Notes: a model not told the origin generated them from the letters alone. 48,991 nt of DNA from Xanthobacteraceae bacterium (GCA_019746135.1 JAIESI010000051.1:1-48991); one strand, 5' to 3'; positions 16,698 to 25,679 are shown, counted from the stretch's first letter. Translations and numbers: made by a program.

Positions 16698-16796
16698 CTT
16701 GTTTCTCCCGGTTGGGCGGCATCTAAGCCGGGATGAGCGCCTTCCGCCAGTCGCAGCCCGCTGGACAGCCCTGCACGCGCGGGCGCAGACTTGCCA

Positions 16797-16824
16797 CGCG
16801 TTGGGCCGCATCGCCCAACACGCG
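16797..16824. other. Hairpin in the divergent promoter region
   Basis: CGCGTTGGGC and GCCCAACACGCG pair with a single bulge around a short loop. It lies about 50-80 bp before the SoxC-like start and 100 bp before the divergent MetE-like start. It could be an operator or a leader structure; nothing in the sequence decides between them. Confidence 0.4.
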
Positions 16825-16873
16825 GACACGAGCGCCCACAAGCGAAAAGACGCCGTTCCATCCTGGGGAGGAC

Positions 16874-18199
16874 ATGATGAGCACGAAACAACGCCGCTCC
16901 GGCGGCCGAACTGCATTGCCTGAGCCGGTGGCCGGCAACGGCCTGCTGCATCGCCGTGCGCTGCTGGGCGGCGGCATCGCCATCGCCGGCGCGATGGGCG
17001 CGAGCCCATCCATCACCGGTGCTGCGGCCGAGCCGCTCGCCGTCGATCCGTGGACGCTCGAGCCCGGCAGCAACTCCAAGGCCTATGAGTTGCCGTCGCG
17101 GTTCGAAAAGAACACGGTCCGAACCTTAAGCAACCCGAACGGCGAGCCGCGCACCCAGCACGCGCGCACGCCGCATCATCTGCTCAACGGCACGATCACG
17201 CCGAACGGCCTGCACTTCACCATCGTGCATGGCGGCACGCCGGACATCGATCCCGACAAGCACCGGCTCGCGATCCACGGCCTGGTGAAGCAGCCCAGGA
17301 TTTTCACGCTCGAGACCCTCGCGCGCTACCCGATGGAGTCGCGCAGCTATTTCGTCGAGTGCGGCGGCAACAGCGCGCCGCTGTTCTCGCGCGAGCCGCT
17401 GCAAGGCACGGTGCAGCAGCTGCACGGCCTGGTGTCGTGCGCGGAATGGACCGGCGTGCGGCTGTCGACCCTGCTGGACGAGGTCGGCGTCGATCCGGCC
17501 GCGAAATGGCTCATTGCCGAGGGCGCGGACTCGCCGGCGCTCGCCCGCAGCGTGCCGCTGAAGAAGGCGATGGATGACGCGATGATCGCGCTCTACCAGA
17601 ACGGCGAACGCATCATGCCCGGCAACGGCTATCCGATACGGCTCGTGCTGCCGGGCTACGAAGGCAACATGAACGTGAAGTGGCTGCGGCGGATCAAGCT
17701 CGTCGACCAGCCGGCGATGACCTACTACGAGACGCGGACCTACTCGCCGATCCTGCCGGACGGAAAGGCCTACCGGTTCTTCTTCCTGCAGGAGGTGAAG
17801 TCGTTCATCACCCATCCGTCGGTCGGCAACGGTCTCACAGCGCCGGGCTACTACGAAATCTCCGGCATCGCCTATTCCGGCACCGGCCGCATCGCCAAGG
17901 TGATGGTGACGGCGGACGGCGGCAAGAGCTGGGCGCAGGCCGCGCTGCAGGAGCCGGTGCAGAGCAAGGCGTTCACGCGCTTCCGCGTGCCGTGGCGCTG
18001 GGACGGCGGACCGGCGGTGCTGCAAAGCCGCGCCTGGGACGAAGCCGGCAACGTGCAGCCCACGCGCGCGCAGATCACCGCCGAGCGCGGCGAGACCAAG
18101 GGCATTCCCAACATCGCGGGCTTTGCCAGCCAGCACTACAACGGGCCGACCACCTGGGCGATCGAGGGCTCCGGACAGGTGAAGCATGTGTACGCATAA
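16874..18199 (+). CDS. soxC: SoxC-like sulfite/sulfane dehydrogenase molybdopterin subunit
   Basis: A 441-residue periplasmic molybdenum enzyme of the sulfite oxidase family. The signal (HRRALLGGGIAIAGA, about 27-41) has a twin-arginine pair and hydrophobic stretch. YFVECGGNSAP carries the molybdenum-binding cysteine (C163) in the SoxC-type context, where SoxC has ECSGNS and classic sulfite oxidase has CAGNRR. The C-terminal dimerisation domain (from about 330) is complete. Two start ATGs exist (16874, 16877); the second has better spacing from GGGGAGG. The next gene, a cytochrome c, overlaps by 14 bp, so they form a SoxCD-like pair. No soxXYZAB genes are present, so the physiological donor is open. 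Confidence 0.92.
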   Translation: MMSTKQRRSGGRTALPEPVAGNGLLHRRALLGGGIAIAGAMGASPSITGAAAEPLAVDPWTLEPGSNSKAYELPSRFEKNTVRTLSNPNGEPRTQHARTPHHLLNGTITPNGLHFTIVHGGTPDIDPDKHRLAIHGLVKQPRIFTLETLARYPMESRSYFVECGGNSAPLFSREPLQGTVQQLHGLVSCAEWTGVRLSTLLDEVGVDPAAKWLIAEGADSPALARSVPLKKAMDDAMIALYQNGERIMPGNGYPIRLVLPGYEGNMNVKWLRRIKLVDQPAMTYYETRTYSPILPDGKAYRFFFLQEVKSFITHPSVGNGLTAPGYYEISGIAYSGTGRIAKVMVTADGGKSWAQAALQEPVQSKAFTRFRVPWRWDGGPAVLQSRAWDEAGNVQPTRAQITAERGETKGIPNIAGFASQHYNGPTTWAIEGSGQVKHVYA

Positions 18200-18707
18200 G
18201 ATCCTCCTCGCCGCGCTGCTGCTTGCCGCGGGTGCTGCACGCGCGGAGCAGCCCAACCTCGGACGGCCGGTCAGCGAAAGCGACCTCAAGGCCTGGGACA
18301 TCAGCGTCCTCGGCGACGGCACCGGCCTGCCGCCGGGCAGCGGCACGCCGGCGCAAGGCGCCCGGGTCTACGTCGAGAAAGGCTGCGCGACCTGCCATGG
18401 CGAAGGCGGCAAGGGCGGACGAAACGGCGCGCTGGTCGGCAGCCCGCCGATCGACCGCATCGAGGCGCCCAAGACCATCGCCAACTTCTGGGGCAGCGCG
18501 ACCACGATCTTCGACTTCACGCGCCGGGCGATGCCCTATGTGCAGCCGCAGACGCTGACCGACGACGAGGTCTATGCGCTGACTGCGTTCATCCTGGAGC
18601 AGAACAAGATCATCGGTCCGAACGATGTGATCGATGCGAAAACCCTGCCGAAGGTCAAGATGCCGAATGCGGACAACTTCATCGTCCGGTTTCCCGACCG
18701 GATTTGA
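18186..18707 (+). CDS. Monoheme c-type cytochrome, SoxD-like N-terminal domain
   Basis: A 173-residue secreted cytochrome with signal peptide at 1-20 (AARA-E). LGRPVSESDLKAWDISVLGDG and GLPPGSGTPAQGA are characteristic of SoxD. One heme site is present (CATCH, C67/C70/H71) and a methionine in RAMPYVQP near 115 is the probable axial ligand. Full SoxD is about twice as long and has two hemes; here the second domain is absent and nothing resembling it follows. It overlaps the SoxC-like gene and should accept its electrons. The name soxD is not given because of the missing half. Confidence 0.9.
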   Translation: MCTHKILLAALLLAAGAARAEQPNLGRPVSESDLKAWDISVLGDGTGLPPGSGTPAQGARVYVEKGCATCHGEGGKGGRNGALVGSPPIDRIEAPKTIANFWGSATTIFDFTRRAMPYVQPQTLTDDEVYALTAFILEQNKIIGPNDVIDAKTLPKVKMPNADNFIVRFPDRI

Positions 18708-18764
18708 GGCTGGCAGAGACACGACCGGCTGGCGCAACCGCACGCGGAGCGGTAGCGTTCGCGC

Positions 18765-19574
18765 ATGAGCTCATCGAACACCACCGGCCCGGTGCTGTGG
18801 AGCGTCGACGGGCGCGGGGTCGCGACCGTCACGCTCAACCGGCCCGAGGTCAACAACGCCTATAACGGCGAGCTGATAGAAGCGCTTCTTGCGGCGTTTC
18901 ATGCGCTCGGCACCGCGAAGGACCTGCGCGCCGTGGTGCTGAAGGGCAACGGCAAGCACTTTCAGGCGGGCGCCGACCTGAAATGGATCGACGCGGTGCG
19001 GACCTCTTCTGAGGAAGAGAACGTCCGCGTCTCGCGCGCCACCGCCGAGGCGGTGCAGCGGCTCAATCTCGTGCCGGTGCCGACCATTGCGCTGGTGCAG
19101 GGCGGCTGCTTCGGCGGCGGCACCGGCGTGGTCGCGGCCTGCGACGTGGTGATCGCGGCCGACAACGCCGTGTTCTCGATCGCCGAGGTGCGCTGGGGGC
19201 TGACCGCGGCGATCATCGTGCCGCAGCTCAACGACGCGATCGCGGTGCGGCAGATGCGGCGCTATGCGCTGACCGGCGAGCGGTTCGACGCACAGGAGGC
19301 GCGGCGGATCGGGCTGGTGCACGAGGTGGTGCCGCTGGCCGAACTTGCCGCGGCGGGCGAGCGCGTGGTGGGACACGTGCTCGACAACGGGCCCGAAGCC
19401 GTCGCGCAGACCAAGGCGCTGATCCTGAAGGACGCGTTCGGCGACCTCAGCACCGCAGCGTTCCTGCGGCTGGTGGAGAGCCACGCGGCGAAGCGGCAGT
19501 CGGCGGAAGCGGAGGAAGGCTTGGCGTCGTTCAAGGAAAAGCGGGCGGCGAAGTGGACGCCGAAGACACCGTAG
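18765..19574 (+). CDS. Enoyl-CoA hydratase/isomerase family (methylglutaconyl-CoA hydratase-like)
   Basis: A 269-residue crotonase-fold enzyme. The CoA-binding/oxyanion segments are visible: KHFQAGADLKWI (about 65-76) and GGCFGGGTGVVAACDVVIA (about 111-129), followed by FSIAEVRWGLTAAIIVP, in which the Glu of AEVRWG fits the second catalytic acid. The LTGERFDAQEARRIGLVHEVV helix is typical. Overall pattern is closest to LiuC-type 3-methylglutaconyl-CoA hydratases of leucine degradation, although other hydratases are possible. It follows the cytochrome gene by 57 bp but is functionally unrelated and may have its own promoter. It ends 12 bp before the convergent porin-like gene. Confidence 0.9.
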   Translation: MSSSNTTGPVLWSVDGRGVATVTLNRPEVNNAYNGELIEALLAAFHALGTAKDLRAVVLKGNGKHFQAGADLKWIDAVRTSSEEENVRVSRATAEAVQRLNLVPVPTIALVQGGCFGGGTGVVAACDVVIAADNAVFSIAEVRWGLTAAIIVPQLNDAIAVRQMRRYALTGERFDAQEARRIGLVHEVVPLAELAAAGERVVGHVLDNGPEAVAQTKALILKDAFGDLSTAAFLRLVESHAAKRQSAEAEEGLASFKEKRAAKWTPKTP

Positions 19575-19586
19575 GCTTGGCCGAGA

Positions 19587-20306
19587 TCAGCGCCAGATCC
19601 ACGGCGCGAAGCGATAGTTCACGCGCAGTGTCGCCATGTGGATGCGCTGGGTAATCCGATCGAATACGTCGATGCCCGAGACGCCTTCGTCCTTCGCGCC
19701 CGTGTCGATGTAGTTGTACTCGACCGCGGCCGACCAGTTCGGCGCAAAGCCGTATTCCAGACCGCCGCCGACCGTCCATCCCCACCGCGTATCGGTGATG
19801 GAGGTGGGTGACGGCGTTGCCGTCACGAACGCCGTATATTCGTTGTTCGTCAGCGCCGCGCCGCCCTTCACGTAAGCCAGCGTATTGCTCCACGCCACGC
19901 CGGCGCGACCGGTGAACAGGCCAATGGCATTGGTCCGCGTCTCATTGGTGAACGTCGGGAAGCCGGTGCTGACGCTGCCGGCTTTCAGGTTCGCCCAGTT
20001 GCCCGAGGCTTCCAGACCGAACACGAAGTTTCCCGTCTGCCAATTGACGCCAAGCTGGCCGCCCGCAACCACATCGGTGCCGCTGTGGCAGCCCTCGTCG
20101 GTCGGAGGATCGAGGAAGAGCCAGCAGCTTCGCTGCCACGCCGCGCCCGCGTTGCCGCCGACGTAGAACCCACTCCAGCTGTAGGCCACGACCGCAGCGG
20201 GCGCCTTATAGACCGGCGCTCTTGCCGGGATATCGGCGGCCAATGCCGGGTGAGCAGCGCCGACGCTGGCGACAATAGCAACGAGAGCTGCAATTCGCTT
20301 ACGCAT
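19587..20306 (-). CDS. Outer-membrane beta-barrel protein (Omp31/Omp25-like)
   Basis: A 239-residue outer-membrane protein. A Sec signal (1-23, ALA-A) is followed by the proline/alanine-rich linker (DIPARAPVYKAP) and WSGFYVGGNAGAAW, the hallmark opening strand of Rhizobiales Omp31/Omp25 porin-like proteins. Alternating aromatic strands run to the end (VNYRFAPWIWR). The last residue is R, not the usual aromatic, an oddity for barrel assembly. Two cysteines (in SCWLF and EGCHSG) may form a loop disulfide. Start ATG at 20306 has a weak ribosome site. Downstream of two Bug genes, separated by a hairpin, so it is probably transcribed separately. Confidence 0.9.
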   Translation of the reverse strand: MRKRIAALVAIVASVGAAHPALAADIPARAPVYKAPAAVVAYSWSGFYVGGNAGAAWQRSCWLFLDPPTDEGCHSGTDVVAGGQLGVNWQTGNFVFGLEASGNWANLKAGSVSTGFPTFTNETRTNAIGLFTGRAGVAWSNTLAYVKGGAALTNNEYTAFVTATPSPTSITDTRWGWTVGGGLEYGFAPNWSAAVEYNYIDTGAKDEGVSGIDVFDRITQRIHMATLRVNYRFAPWIWR

Positions 20307-20425
20307 CCCAGCCAACCTTTTTTCTTTTCTATGAGGATCGCCAAATCGTAGCGAGGTGCCGGCCACGGCCGCAAGTTTCGGCCCGGGCACATCCGCAGAA
20401 ATCCACCTTCGCCTGCAAGATATGT

Positions 20426-20453
20426 CCGGCTGTGGCGTTGTGGACACAGCCGG
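20426..20453 (-). terminator. Hairpin downstream of a Bug receptor gene
   Basis: CCGGCTGTG and CACAGCCGG form a perfect 9-bp stem with a 10-base loop, 24 bp after the leftward Bug stop (20477) and before the porin-like gene. There is no T-run, so termination efficiency is uncertain. Confidence 0.5.
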
Positions 20454-20476
20454 TCGCAGCGCCTCCAAGGCGCCCG

Positions 20477-21448
20477 CTAATCGACGACGATGTTGTTTTT
20501 CCTGATGACTTCGCCCCAGCGCTGCGCCTCGGCCTTGATAAACGCCGCGGTCTCGGCCGGCGAGCCGCCGACCGGCTCGACGCCGGTGTTGCGGATCTTC
20601 TGCTGCACGTCCGGCATCTTCATCACTTCGATGAAATCGGCGGCGATGCGGTCGCGCAACGCAGGAGCCATCTTCGGCGGGGCGGCGGCCGCAAACCACC
20701 CGGTCGAAACCAGATCGGGCATGCCTGCCTCGGCCGTGGTCGGCACGTCCGGCATCTGCGCCGCGCGCGTCTTGTCGAGCACCGCCAGCACCTTGACCTT
20801 GCCGTCACGCCATTGCGGGAGAGCCGCCGAGACGTTGCCGAAGAACAGATCGACACGGCCGCCGAGCATGTCCTGAAGCACGAACACCTCGCCGCGATAC
20901 GGCACATGCACCATGTCGGTGCCGGTCATGTTCATGAACATGTTGGCGGTGAGGTGCGGCGTCGCGCCATTGCCCTGGCTGCCATAGATGACCTTGCCGG
21001 GATTGGCGCGGATGTGCGCGACCAGCTCCTTGAGCGAATTGACCGGCAGCTCCTTCTTCACGATCGCGACGTTCGGCACGCCACCAATCACCGTCAGCGG
21101 CACGAAGTCTTCCGGCTTGTAGGTCAGCTTCTTGTAGAGGCTGCCGTTGATCGCGAGCGGGCCCGGCGCGGTGACGAAGATCGTGTGGCCATCAGGCTCG
21201 GCCTGCGCCGCGAGATCAGCGCCGATGTTGCCGCCGGCACCCGTCTTCTGCTCGATAATGATGGGCTGGCCCCATTTCGCCTGCAGCTTGTCGGCGACGA
21301 TGCGGGCGAGGATGTCGTTGATGCCGCCCGCCGGGAACGGCACGATGAACTTGACCGGCTTGCCCGGAAACGCCTGGGCTGCGGCAAGCTCCGGCTGCGC
21401 GATGAGCGCCAGCGACGCGAGCAGGCCGAGTGCGATACGACGATTCAT
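20477..21448 (-). CDS. Bug/TctC-family periplasmic solute receptor 2
   Basis: A 323-residue receptor. Signal peptide 1-25 (ELAAA-Q), then FPGKPVKFIVPFPAGGINDILARIVADKL, a close match to the family start (split here: strand, PAGG loop, helix). TGAGGNIGADLAAQAEPDGHT and HVPYRGEVFVLQDMLGGRVDLFF are the second and third hallmark segments. GGGGAA precedes the ATG. It lies 24 bp after another Bug gene (21472) and two genes after a LigI-like amidohydrolase, all leftward. Low similarity to its neighbour (HVPYRGEV versus HVPYKGAG) indicates different ligands. Confidence 0.95.
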   Translation of the reverse strand: MNRRIALGLLASLALIAQPELAAAQAFPGKPVKFIVPFPAGGINDILARIVADKLQAKWGQPIIIEQKTGAGGNIGADLAAQAEPDGHTIFVTAPGPLAINGSLYKKLTYKPEDFVPLTVIGGVPNVAIVKKELPVNSLKELVAHIRANPGKVIYGSQGNGATPHLTANMFMNMTGTDMVHVPYRGEVFVLQDMLGGRVDLFFGNVSAALPQWRDGKVKVLAVLDKTRAAQMPDVPTTAEAGMPDLVSTGWFAAAAPPKMAPALRDRIAADFIEVMKMPDVQQKIRNTGVEPVGGSPAETAAFIKAEAQRWGEVIRKNNIVVD

Positions 21449-21471
21449 GCCATTCCCCTATCTGCGAACAA

Positions 21472-22440
21472 CTATTCCGGCTTCACGCCCGATTCTTTGA
21501 TGATCTGGGCGTACTTGTCGCTTTCCGCTTTCGCGAAGGCTGAGAACTGCTCGCTCGAACCGATCCGCACGTCGGCTCCGGCCTCGCGAAGCTTCGCCTG
21601 CATCTCCGACGAGGCGAGAATTTTGTTGATCTCGGTGGTCAGGCGCTCGACCACCGGCTTGGGGGTCGCGGCCGGCGCAAAGAAGCCCTGCCAGAGCGTC
21701 AGATCGAAATTCGGGTCGTTGATGGCCTCGGCGACGGTCGGGATTTCCGGCGCGGCGCTCGAGCGCTTCGCCGACGACACCGCGAGAAGCTTCACCGTGC
21801 CGGCCTTGAGCAACGGCGTCGCCGCCGGGAAGCCCGGGAAGTACATGTCGACGTGGCCGCCGATCAGGTCGTTGAGCGCGGGACCTGCGCCCTTGTAGGG
21901 CACGTGCGTCAGGTTGGCCTTGGCGCGGAGCTTCAAGAACTCGCCTGCGAAGTGGCCGGGCGTGCCGGTGCCGGCCGAGGCGAAGGTAAGCGGCTTCTTT
22001 TCGGCGAGCGCTTTCGCAAGCTCGCCGATGGTCGAATACGGCGCCTTGGCCGGCACGACGAGGGCGAGCGGCACCACCGAGGCGAGCGCGATCGGCACGA
22101 GGTCCTTCTGCGCGTCGTAGGAGAGGTTGGGAATCCAGTGCTTGTTGATGGAAATCTCGCCGGTCTGCCCCATCAGCAGCGTGTGCCCGTCGGCGGGCGC
22201 CGACACCACGGCCTGCGTGCCGATCGAGCCGGTCGCGCCGGCGCGGTTCTCGATCACCACGTTCTGGCCGAGCGCCGCGCCGAGCGGCGGCGCGATCAGG
22301 CGCGCGACGATGTCGCCGGTTCCGCCGGGGGCGTAGGCGACGATGATATGAATGTTCTTGGTCGGAAAGGTTTGCGCCTCCGCCGGAACAGCGGCCGACA
22401 GCGCGATAACAGCAGCAGCAAGAGCGAAACGAAAAGACAT
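21472..22440 (-). CDS. Bug/TctC-family periplasmic solute receptor 3
   Basis: A 322-residue receptor with signal peptide 1-22 (PAEA-Q) and FPTKNIHIIVAYAPGGTGDIVARLIAPPL at the mature N-terminus. ENRAGATGSIG and HVPYKGAGPALNDLIGGHVDMYF are the other family blocks. ATG at 22440 is chosen over the longer TTG frame at 22458 because GGGAGGAA lies between them, 8 bases before the ATG. It forms a leftward unit with the upstream amidohydrolase (22497-23342) and downstream receptor 2. Confidence 0.95.
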   Translation of the reverse strand: MSFRFALAAAVIALSAAVPAEAQTFPTKNIHIIVAYAPGGTGDIVARLIAPPLGAALGQNVVIENRAGATGSIGTQAVVSAPADGHTLLMGQTGEISINKHWIPNLSYDAQKDLVPIALASVVPLALVVPAKAPYSTIGELAKALAEKKPLTFASAGTGTPGHFAGEFLKLRAKANLTHVPYKGAGPALNDLIGGHVDMYFPGFPAATPLLKAGTVKLLAVSSAKRSSAAPEIPTVAEAINDPNFDLTLWQGFFAPAATPKPVVERLTTEINKILASSEMQAKLREAGADVRIGSSEQFSAFAKAESDKYAQIIKESGVKPE

Positions 22441-22496
22441 TCTACGGATTCCTCCCAAGTCGATTGTCGGCGGCTGCCTTGGCGCTGTCCAGTGGG

Positions 22497-23342
22497 CTAG
22501 AAGCCGTAGAGCCGCGCCGGGTTGTCGCTCATGACGCGCCCGACGAGGTCCTGCGACGGCAACGCGGCAAGGAATTCGTCGACCAGCGTTTCGTAGGATA
22601 GCGGACGATACGGCGCTTCGAGGTTCGCGCCCTTCTGGTCGTCATGATGCGGCGGATGCGGCCAGTCGCTGCCCCAGACGCAACGGTCGGGCGCGGCGTC
22701 GAGCATCGCCGCGATCCATTCGCGGTCCGGGATCATGTTGAGCGGGCCGCGGTCGTGGCGGTACGGCGCCGAGAGCTTCACCCAGACATGCGGCAGGCGG
22801 ACGAGCTCGAGCAGGCGGCGGCCCTCGGGACTGCCGGGGCGTTTGTCGCCGTAAAGGCCGTAGTGGTCGATCACCACCGGCACCGGCGATTTCGCAAGCA
22901 CGTCGGCGTTGGGGAGAAGTCCCTGCAGCGGCGCGATCACCTGCACATGCCAGTTGTGCACGCGCGCGGCGGCCGCGGTCGCGGCAAATGCGGCTTCGAG
23001 CGTGTCGCCACCCGGCGCCTTGATCGGGCTGTAGAGATTGATGCGGAGCCCGCGCACGCCGCGGCGGTGAAACGCGGCAAGGGTTTCGGCGGACGTCGCC
23101 CTGGGATCGATGACGGCAACGCCGCGGCCGTGGCCGGCGAGCTCATCGAGCGCATCAAGCGTGGCGGAGTTGTCGGCGCCATAGAAGCTCGGCTGCACAA
23201 CGACAAAGCGCGCGATGCCGCGCGGCGCGCCGAGCCGCTTCAACGTGGCGACGCTTGCGATACCCGCCAGGTAGGTGCGGTCTGGCACCTGCGGATAACT
23301 GTCGCAAGGTCCAACAATGTGGACATGAGAGTCGCAACGCAT
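22497..23342 (-). CDS. LigI-like amidohydrolase (COG3618, lactonase type)
   Basis: A 281-residue metal-dependent hydrolase related to 2-pyrone-4,6-dicarboxylate lactonase and D-galactarolactone isomerase. The first metal-site motif CDSHVHIVGP occurs at residues 3-12. VVIDHYGLYG and the C-terminal catalytic Asp in VWGSDWPHP (about 234-242) match the family. No signal peptide. The start has no strong ribosome site. It leads a leftward unit with two Bug receptors, implying that imported carboxylates or lactones are its substrate or precursor. The family is clear; the substrate is not. Confidence 0.88.
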   Translation of the reverse strand: MRCDSHVHIVGPCDSYPQVPDRTYLAGIASVATLKRLGAPRGIARFVVVQPSFYGADNSATLDALDELAGHGRGVAVIDPRATSAETLAAFHRRGVRGLRINLYSPIKAPGGDTLEAAFAATAAAARVHNWHVQVIAPLQGLLPNADVLAKSPVPVVIDHYGLYGDKRPGSPEGRRLLELVRLPHVWVKLSAPYRHDRGPLNMIPDREWIAAMLDAAPDRCVWGSDWPHPPHHDDQKGANLEAPYRPLSYETLVDEFLAALPSQDLVGRVMSDNPARLYGF

Positions 23343-23473
23343 GGCACGCCTATTCGTTCAGCATGGCCCGGCCGCTTTCCAGGCTTGGAACGACCGGCAC
23401 GCTTGCTATCCTTTTTCCGTTCTTATCGCCGCTGGTTCTGACGCGAACCAGGGCCATCAAGGGGGCGTCAATC

Positions 23474-24526
23474 ATGTACAGCGCATATGATCGTTTTCGT
23501 CAAACGCGGCTCGTGCTGGCCGCCGCAGGTCTGCTCGCTGCGTCCACAACATCACCGACTGCAGCCGAACACACGCTTCTGCCAACACCGCAGACCGTGC
23601 ACATCGGCCACTTCCTGGCGACGCTGAAGCCGGTCCTCAGCATCGATTCCGGCGACATCGTCACGATCGAGAGCGCGGCCTCGATCGTGCCTTCGGTGAT
23701 CGAAGCGTCCGGCGTGGTGCCGCCTTCCGCAATCCCGCAATATCAGCGCGACATCTACCGCACCGTGCAGGACCGCGGCCCCGGGCCGCACGTGCTGACC
23801 GGCCCGATCGAGATCCGCGGCGCGATGCCGGGCGACGTTCTCGAGGTGCGCATCCTCGACGTCGAGCTGGCCCTGGACTGGGGCTTCAACCGCCAGCGTC
23901 CCTATGCCGGAACGCTGCCCGATGAATTTCCGGCGCTCTGGAGCCGCATCATTCCGATCGACCGCAAGGCCAAGACCGCGCAGGTCGCGCGCGGCGTGGT
24001 GGTGCCGGTCAACCGGCCGTTCTTCGGCATCATGGGCGTCGCACCCGACTCCGGCCGGATCAGCAGCGGCCCGCCCGGCGTGCATGCCGGCAACCTGGAC
24101 AACAAGGACCTGATCGCGGGCACGACGCTGTTCATGCCGGTGCATGCGCCGGGCGCGCTGTTCTCGGCGGGCGACGCCCATGCCGCCCAGGGCCATGGCG
24201 AGGTCGATCTCACCGCCATCGAGACCGGCATGCGCGGCAAGTTCCAGTTCATCGTCCGCAAGGACATGAAGCTGCGCTGGCCGCGGGCGGAGACGCCGAC
24301 CCACTGGATGGTGATGGGGCTGCATGTCGATCTCGACGAGGGGATGAAGATCGCGGTGCGCGAGACCATCGACTTCATCGTGCAGCGCTTTCCGCATCTG
24401 ACGCGCGAGGAGGCCTACATGATCGCGAGCGTGGCCGTGGACTATCACGTCACACAGGTGGTGGACGGCACCAAGGGCATCCACGGGATGATTCCGAAGT
24501 CGATCTTCACACAGGCGACGCAATAG
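23474..24526 (+). CDS. Secreted acetamidase/formamidase-family protein
   Basis: A 350-residue protein of the FmdA/AmdA family, zinc-type amidases that release ammonia from formamide or acetamide. GPIEIRGAMPGDVLEVRILDV (split across two strands) and GDAHAAQGHGEVDLTAIET, with the acidic and histidine residues of the active site, are visible. A hydrophobic N-terminus (about 11-30, ending PTAAE) suggests export, which is unusual because characterised family members are cytoplasmic. ATG at 23474 has AGGGGG before it; longer frames lack this. It is divergent from the LigI-like unit and ends at a shared hairpin with the convergent Bug gene. Confidence 0.88.
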   Translation: MYSAYDRFRQTRLVLAAAGLLAASTTSPTAAEHTLLPTPQTVHIGHFLATLKPVLSIDSGDIVTIESAASIVPSVIEASGVVPPSAIPQYQRDIYRTVQDRGPGPHVLTGPIEIRGAMPGDVLEVRILDVELALDWGFNRQRPYAGTLPDEFPALWSRIIPIDRKAKTAQVARGVVVPVNRPFFGIMGVAPDSGRISSGPPGVHAGNLDNKDLIAGTTLFMPVHAPGALFSAGDAHAAQGHGEVDLTAIETGMRGKFQFIVRKDMKLRWPRAETPTHWMVMGLHVDLDEGMKIAVRETIDFIVQRFPHLTREEAYMIASVAVDYHVTQVVDGTKGIHGMIPKSIFTQATQ

Positions 24527-24532
24527 GACCTC

Positions 24533-24574
24533 CTGGAGCCGCTCCCGTTCCTACGGAATCGGGAACGGCTCCAG
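24533..24574. terminator. Bidirectional terminator hairpin
   Basis: CTGGAGCCGCTCCCG and CGGGAACGGCTCCAG pair with one mismatch around a 12-base loop, followed on the plus strand by a T-rich stretch (CTTTGTTTGG). It lies between the acetamidase gene and the convergent Bug gene. Confidence 0.75.
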
Positions 24575-24698
24575 CCCGCTTTGTTTGGTCGCCTTACGGC
24601 AAACCGCTGCACACGTCGCCGGAAATGCTCCAAGGCGTGGCGCCGGGCACTGTCAGCCCGGCGCTCGCATCCTTCGCGTTCGGGTCAGCCGACCACGA

Positions 24699-25679
24699 TC
24701 AGTCGACCTGAAGCCCGCCGGACTTGATCGGGCCTTCCCAGCGCGCCACCTCGTCGGCGACGAACTTCGCGAGGTATTCGGGGGATCGCCGCTCGGGGCT
24801 CACGCCGGTCACGCCGCTTTCCAGCATGCGCTGCTTGACCAGCGGCGTTTCCATGGTCGCGTGGGTGACTTGGTTCAGCTTGTCGACGATCGGCCTGGGT
24901 GTGCCTTTGGCCAGGAAGAACGCGGTCCAGGTGGTGACGTCGAAGTCCTTCAGCCCCTGCTCGTGGGCGCTGGCGAGGTCCGGCATCAGCGGCGAGCGGG
25001 CCTTGGACAGCACCGCGATCGCCTTCACCTGCTTGCCTATGATCAGCGGAGCCGCCGCACCGAGGTTGCCGCAGAGATAATCGATCTGGCCGCTGATCAG
25101 GTCGTTGGCCGCAGGCGCCGAGCCGCGATAGGGCACGTGCGTGACGTTGACGCCGATCTCTGAGTTGAGCAGCGAGCAGGCCAGATGCGTGGTGGAGCCC
25201 GCGCCGGCCGAGCCGTACTGCATCTTCGCGCCGTTCGACTTCAACAGCGCGGCGAACTCCGGAATGGTGCTGGCGGCAAGGTCCTTGCGCGCCTCGAGCA
25301 CCATCGGCTGCTCGGACCACAACGTGACCGGCGCAAAATCGGTCACCGCATCGTAACGCCGCTTCTTGTAGATGGTCTGGTTATAGGCGTGGGTGCCGGT
25401 CGAGCCGAGCAGCAGGGTGTAGCCGTCGGGCGGGGCATTCATCACGCGATGCACGCCGATGATGCCGCCCGCCCCTGTCGTGTTCTCGACCACAACCTGC
25501 TGGCCGAGCAGTTCGCTCATGCGCGGCGCCATGATGCGGCCCATGACGTCGAAGGTGCCGCCGGCGGCGAATGGCACGACCATGACGATCGGACGGTTTG
25601 GATAGTTCTGCGCGTGGGCTGCAAACGGCCCCACTGCAACCACGAAAACAAAAGCTGCAGTCCGAACAACCCAGGTCAT
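24699..25679 (-). CDS. Bug/TctC-family periplasmic solute receptor 4
   Basis: A 326-residue receptor with signal peptide 1-23 (AHA-Q), mature start YPNRPIVMVVPFAAGGTFDV, ENTTGAGGIIGVHRV, and HVPYRGSAPAANDLISGQID. GGAGAG precedes the ATG. It is the last gene of a leftward group: P450, receptor 6, receptor 5, receptor 4. The gap before it is 74 bp, so co-transcription is plausible. It is clearly diverged from the tandem pair just upstream, and its ligand is probably different. Confidence 0.95.
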   Translation of the reverse strand: MTWVVRTAAFVFVVAVGPFAAHAQNYPNRPIVMVVPFAAGGTFDVMGRIMAPRMSELLGQQVVVENTTGAGGIIGVHRVMNAPPDGYTLLLGSTGTHAYNQTIYKKRRYDAVTDFAPVTLWSEQPMVLEARKDLAASTIPEFAALLKSNGAKMQYGSAGAGSTTHLACSLLNSEIGVNVTHVPYRGSAPAANDLISGQIDYLCGNLGAAAPLIIGKQVKAIAVLSKARSPLMPDLASAHEQGLKDFDVTTWTAFFLAKGTPRPIVDKLNQVTHATMETPLVKQRMLESGVTGVSPERRSPEYLAKFVADEVARWEGPIKSGGLQVD

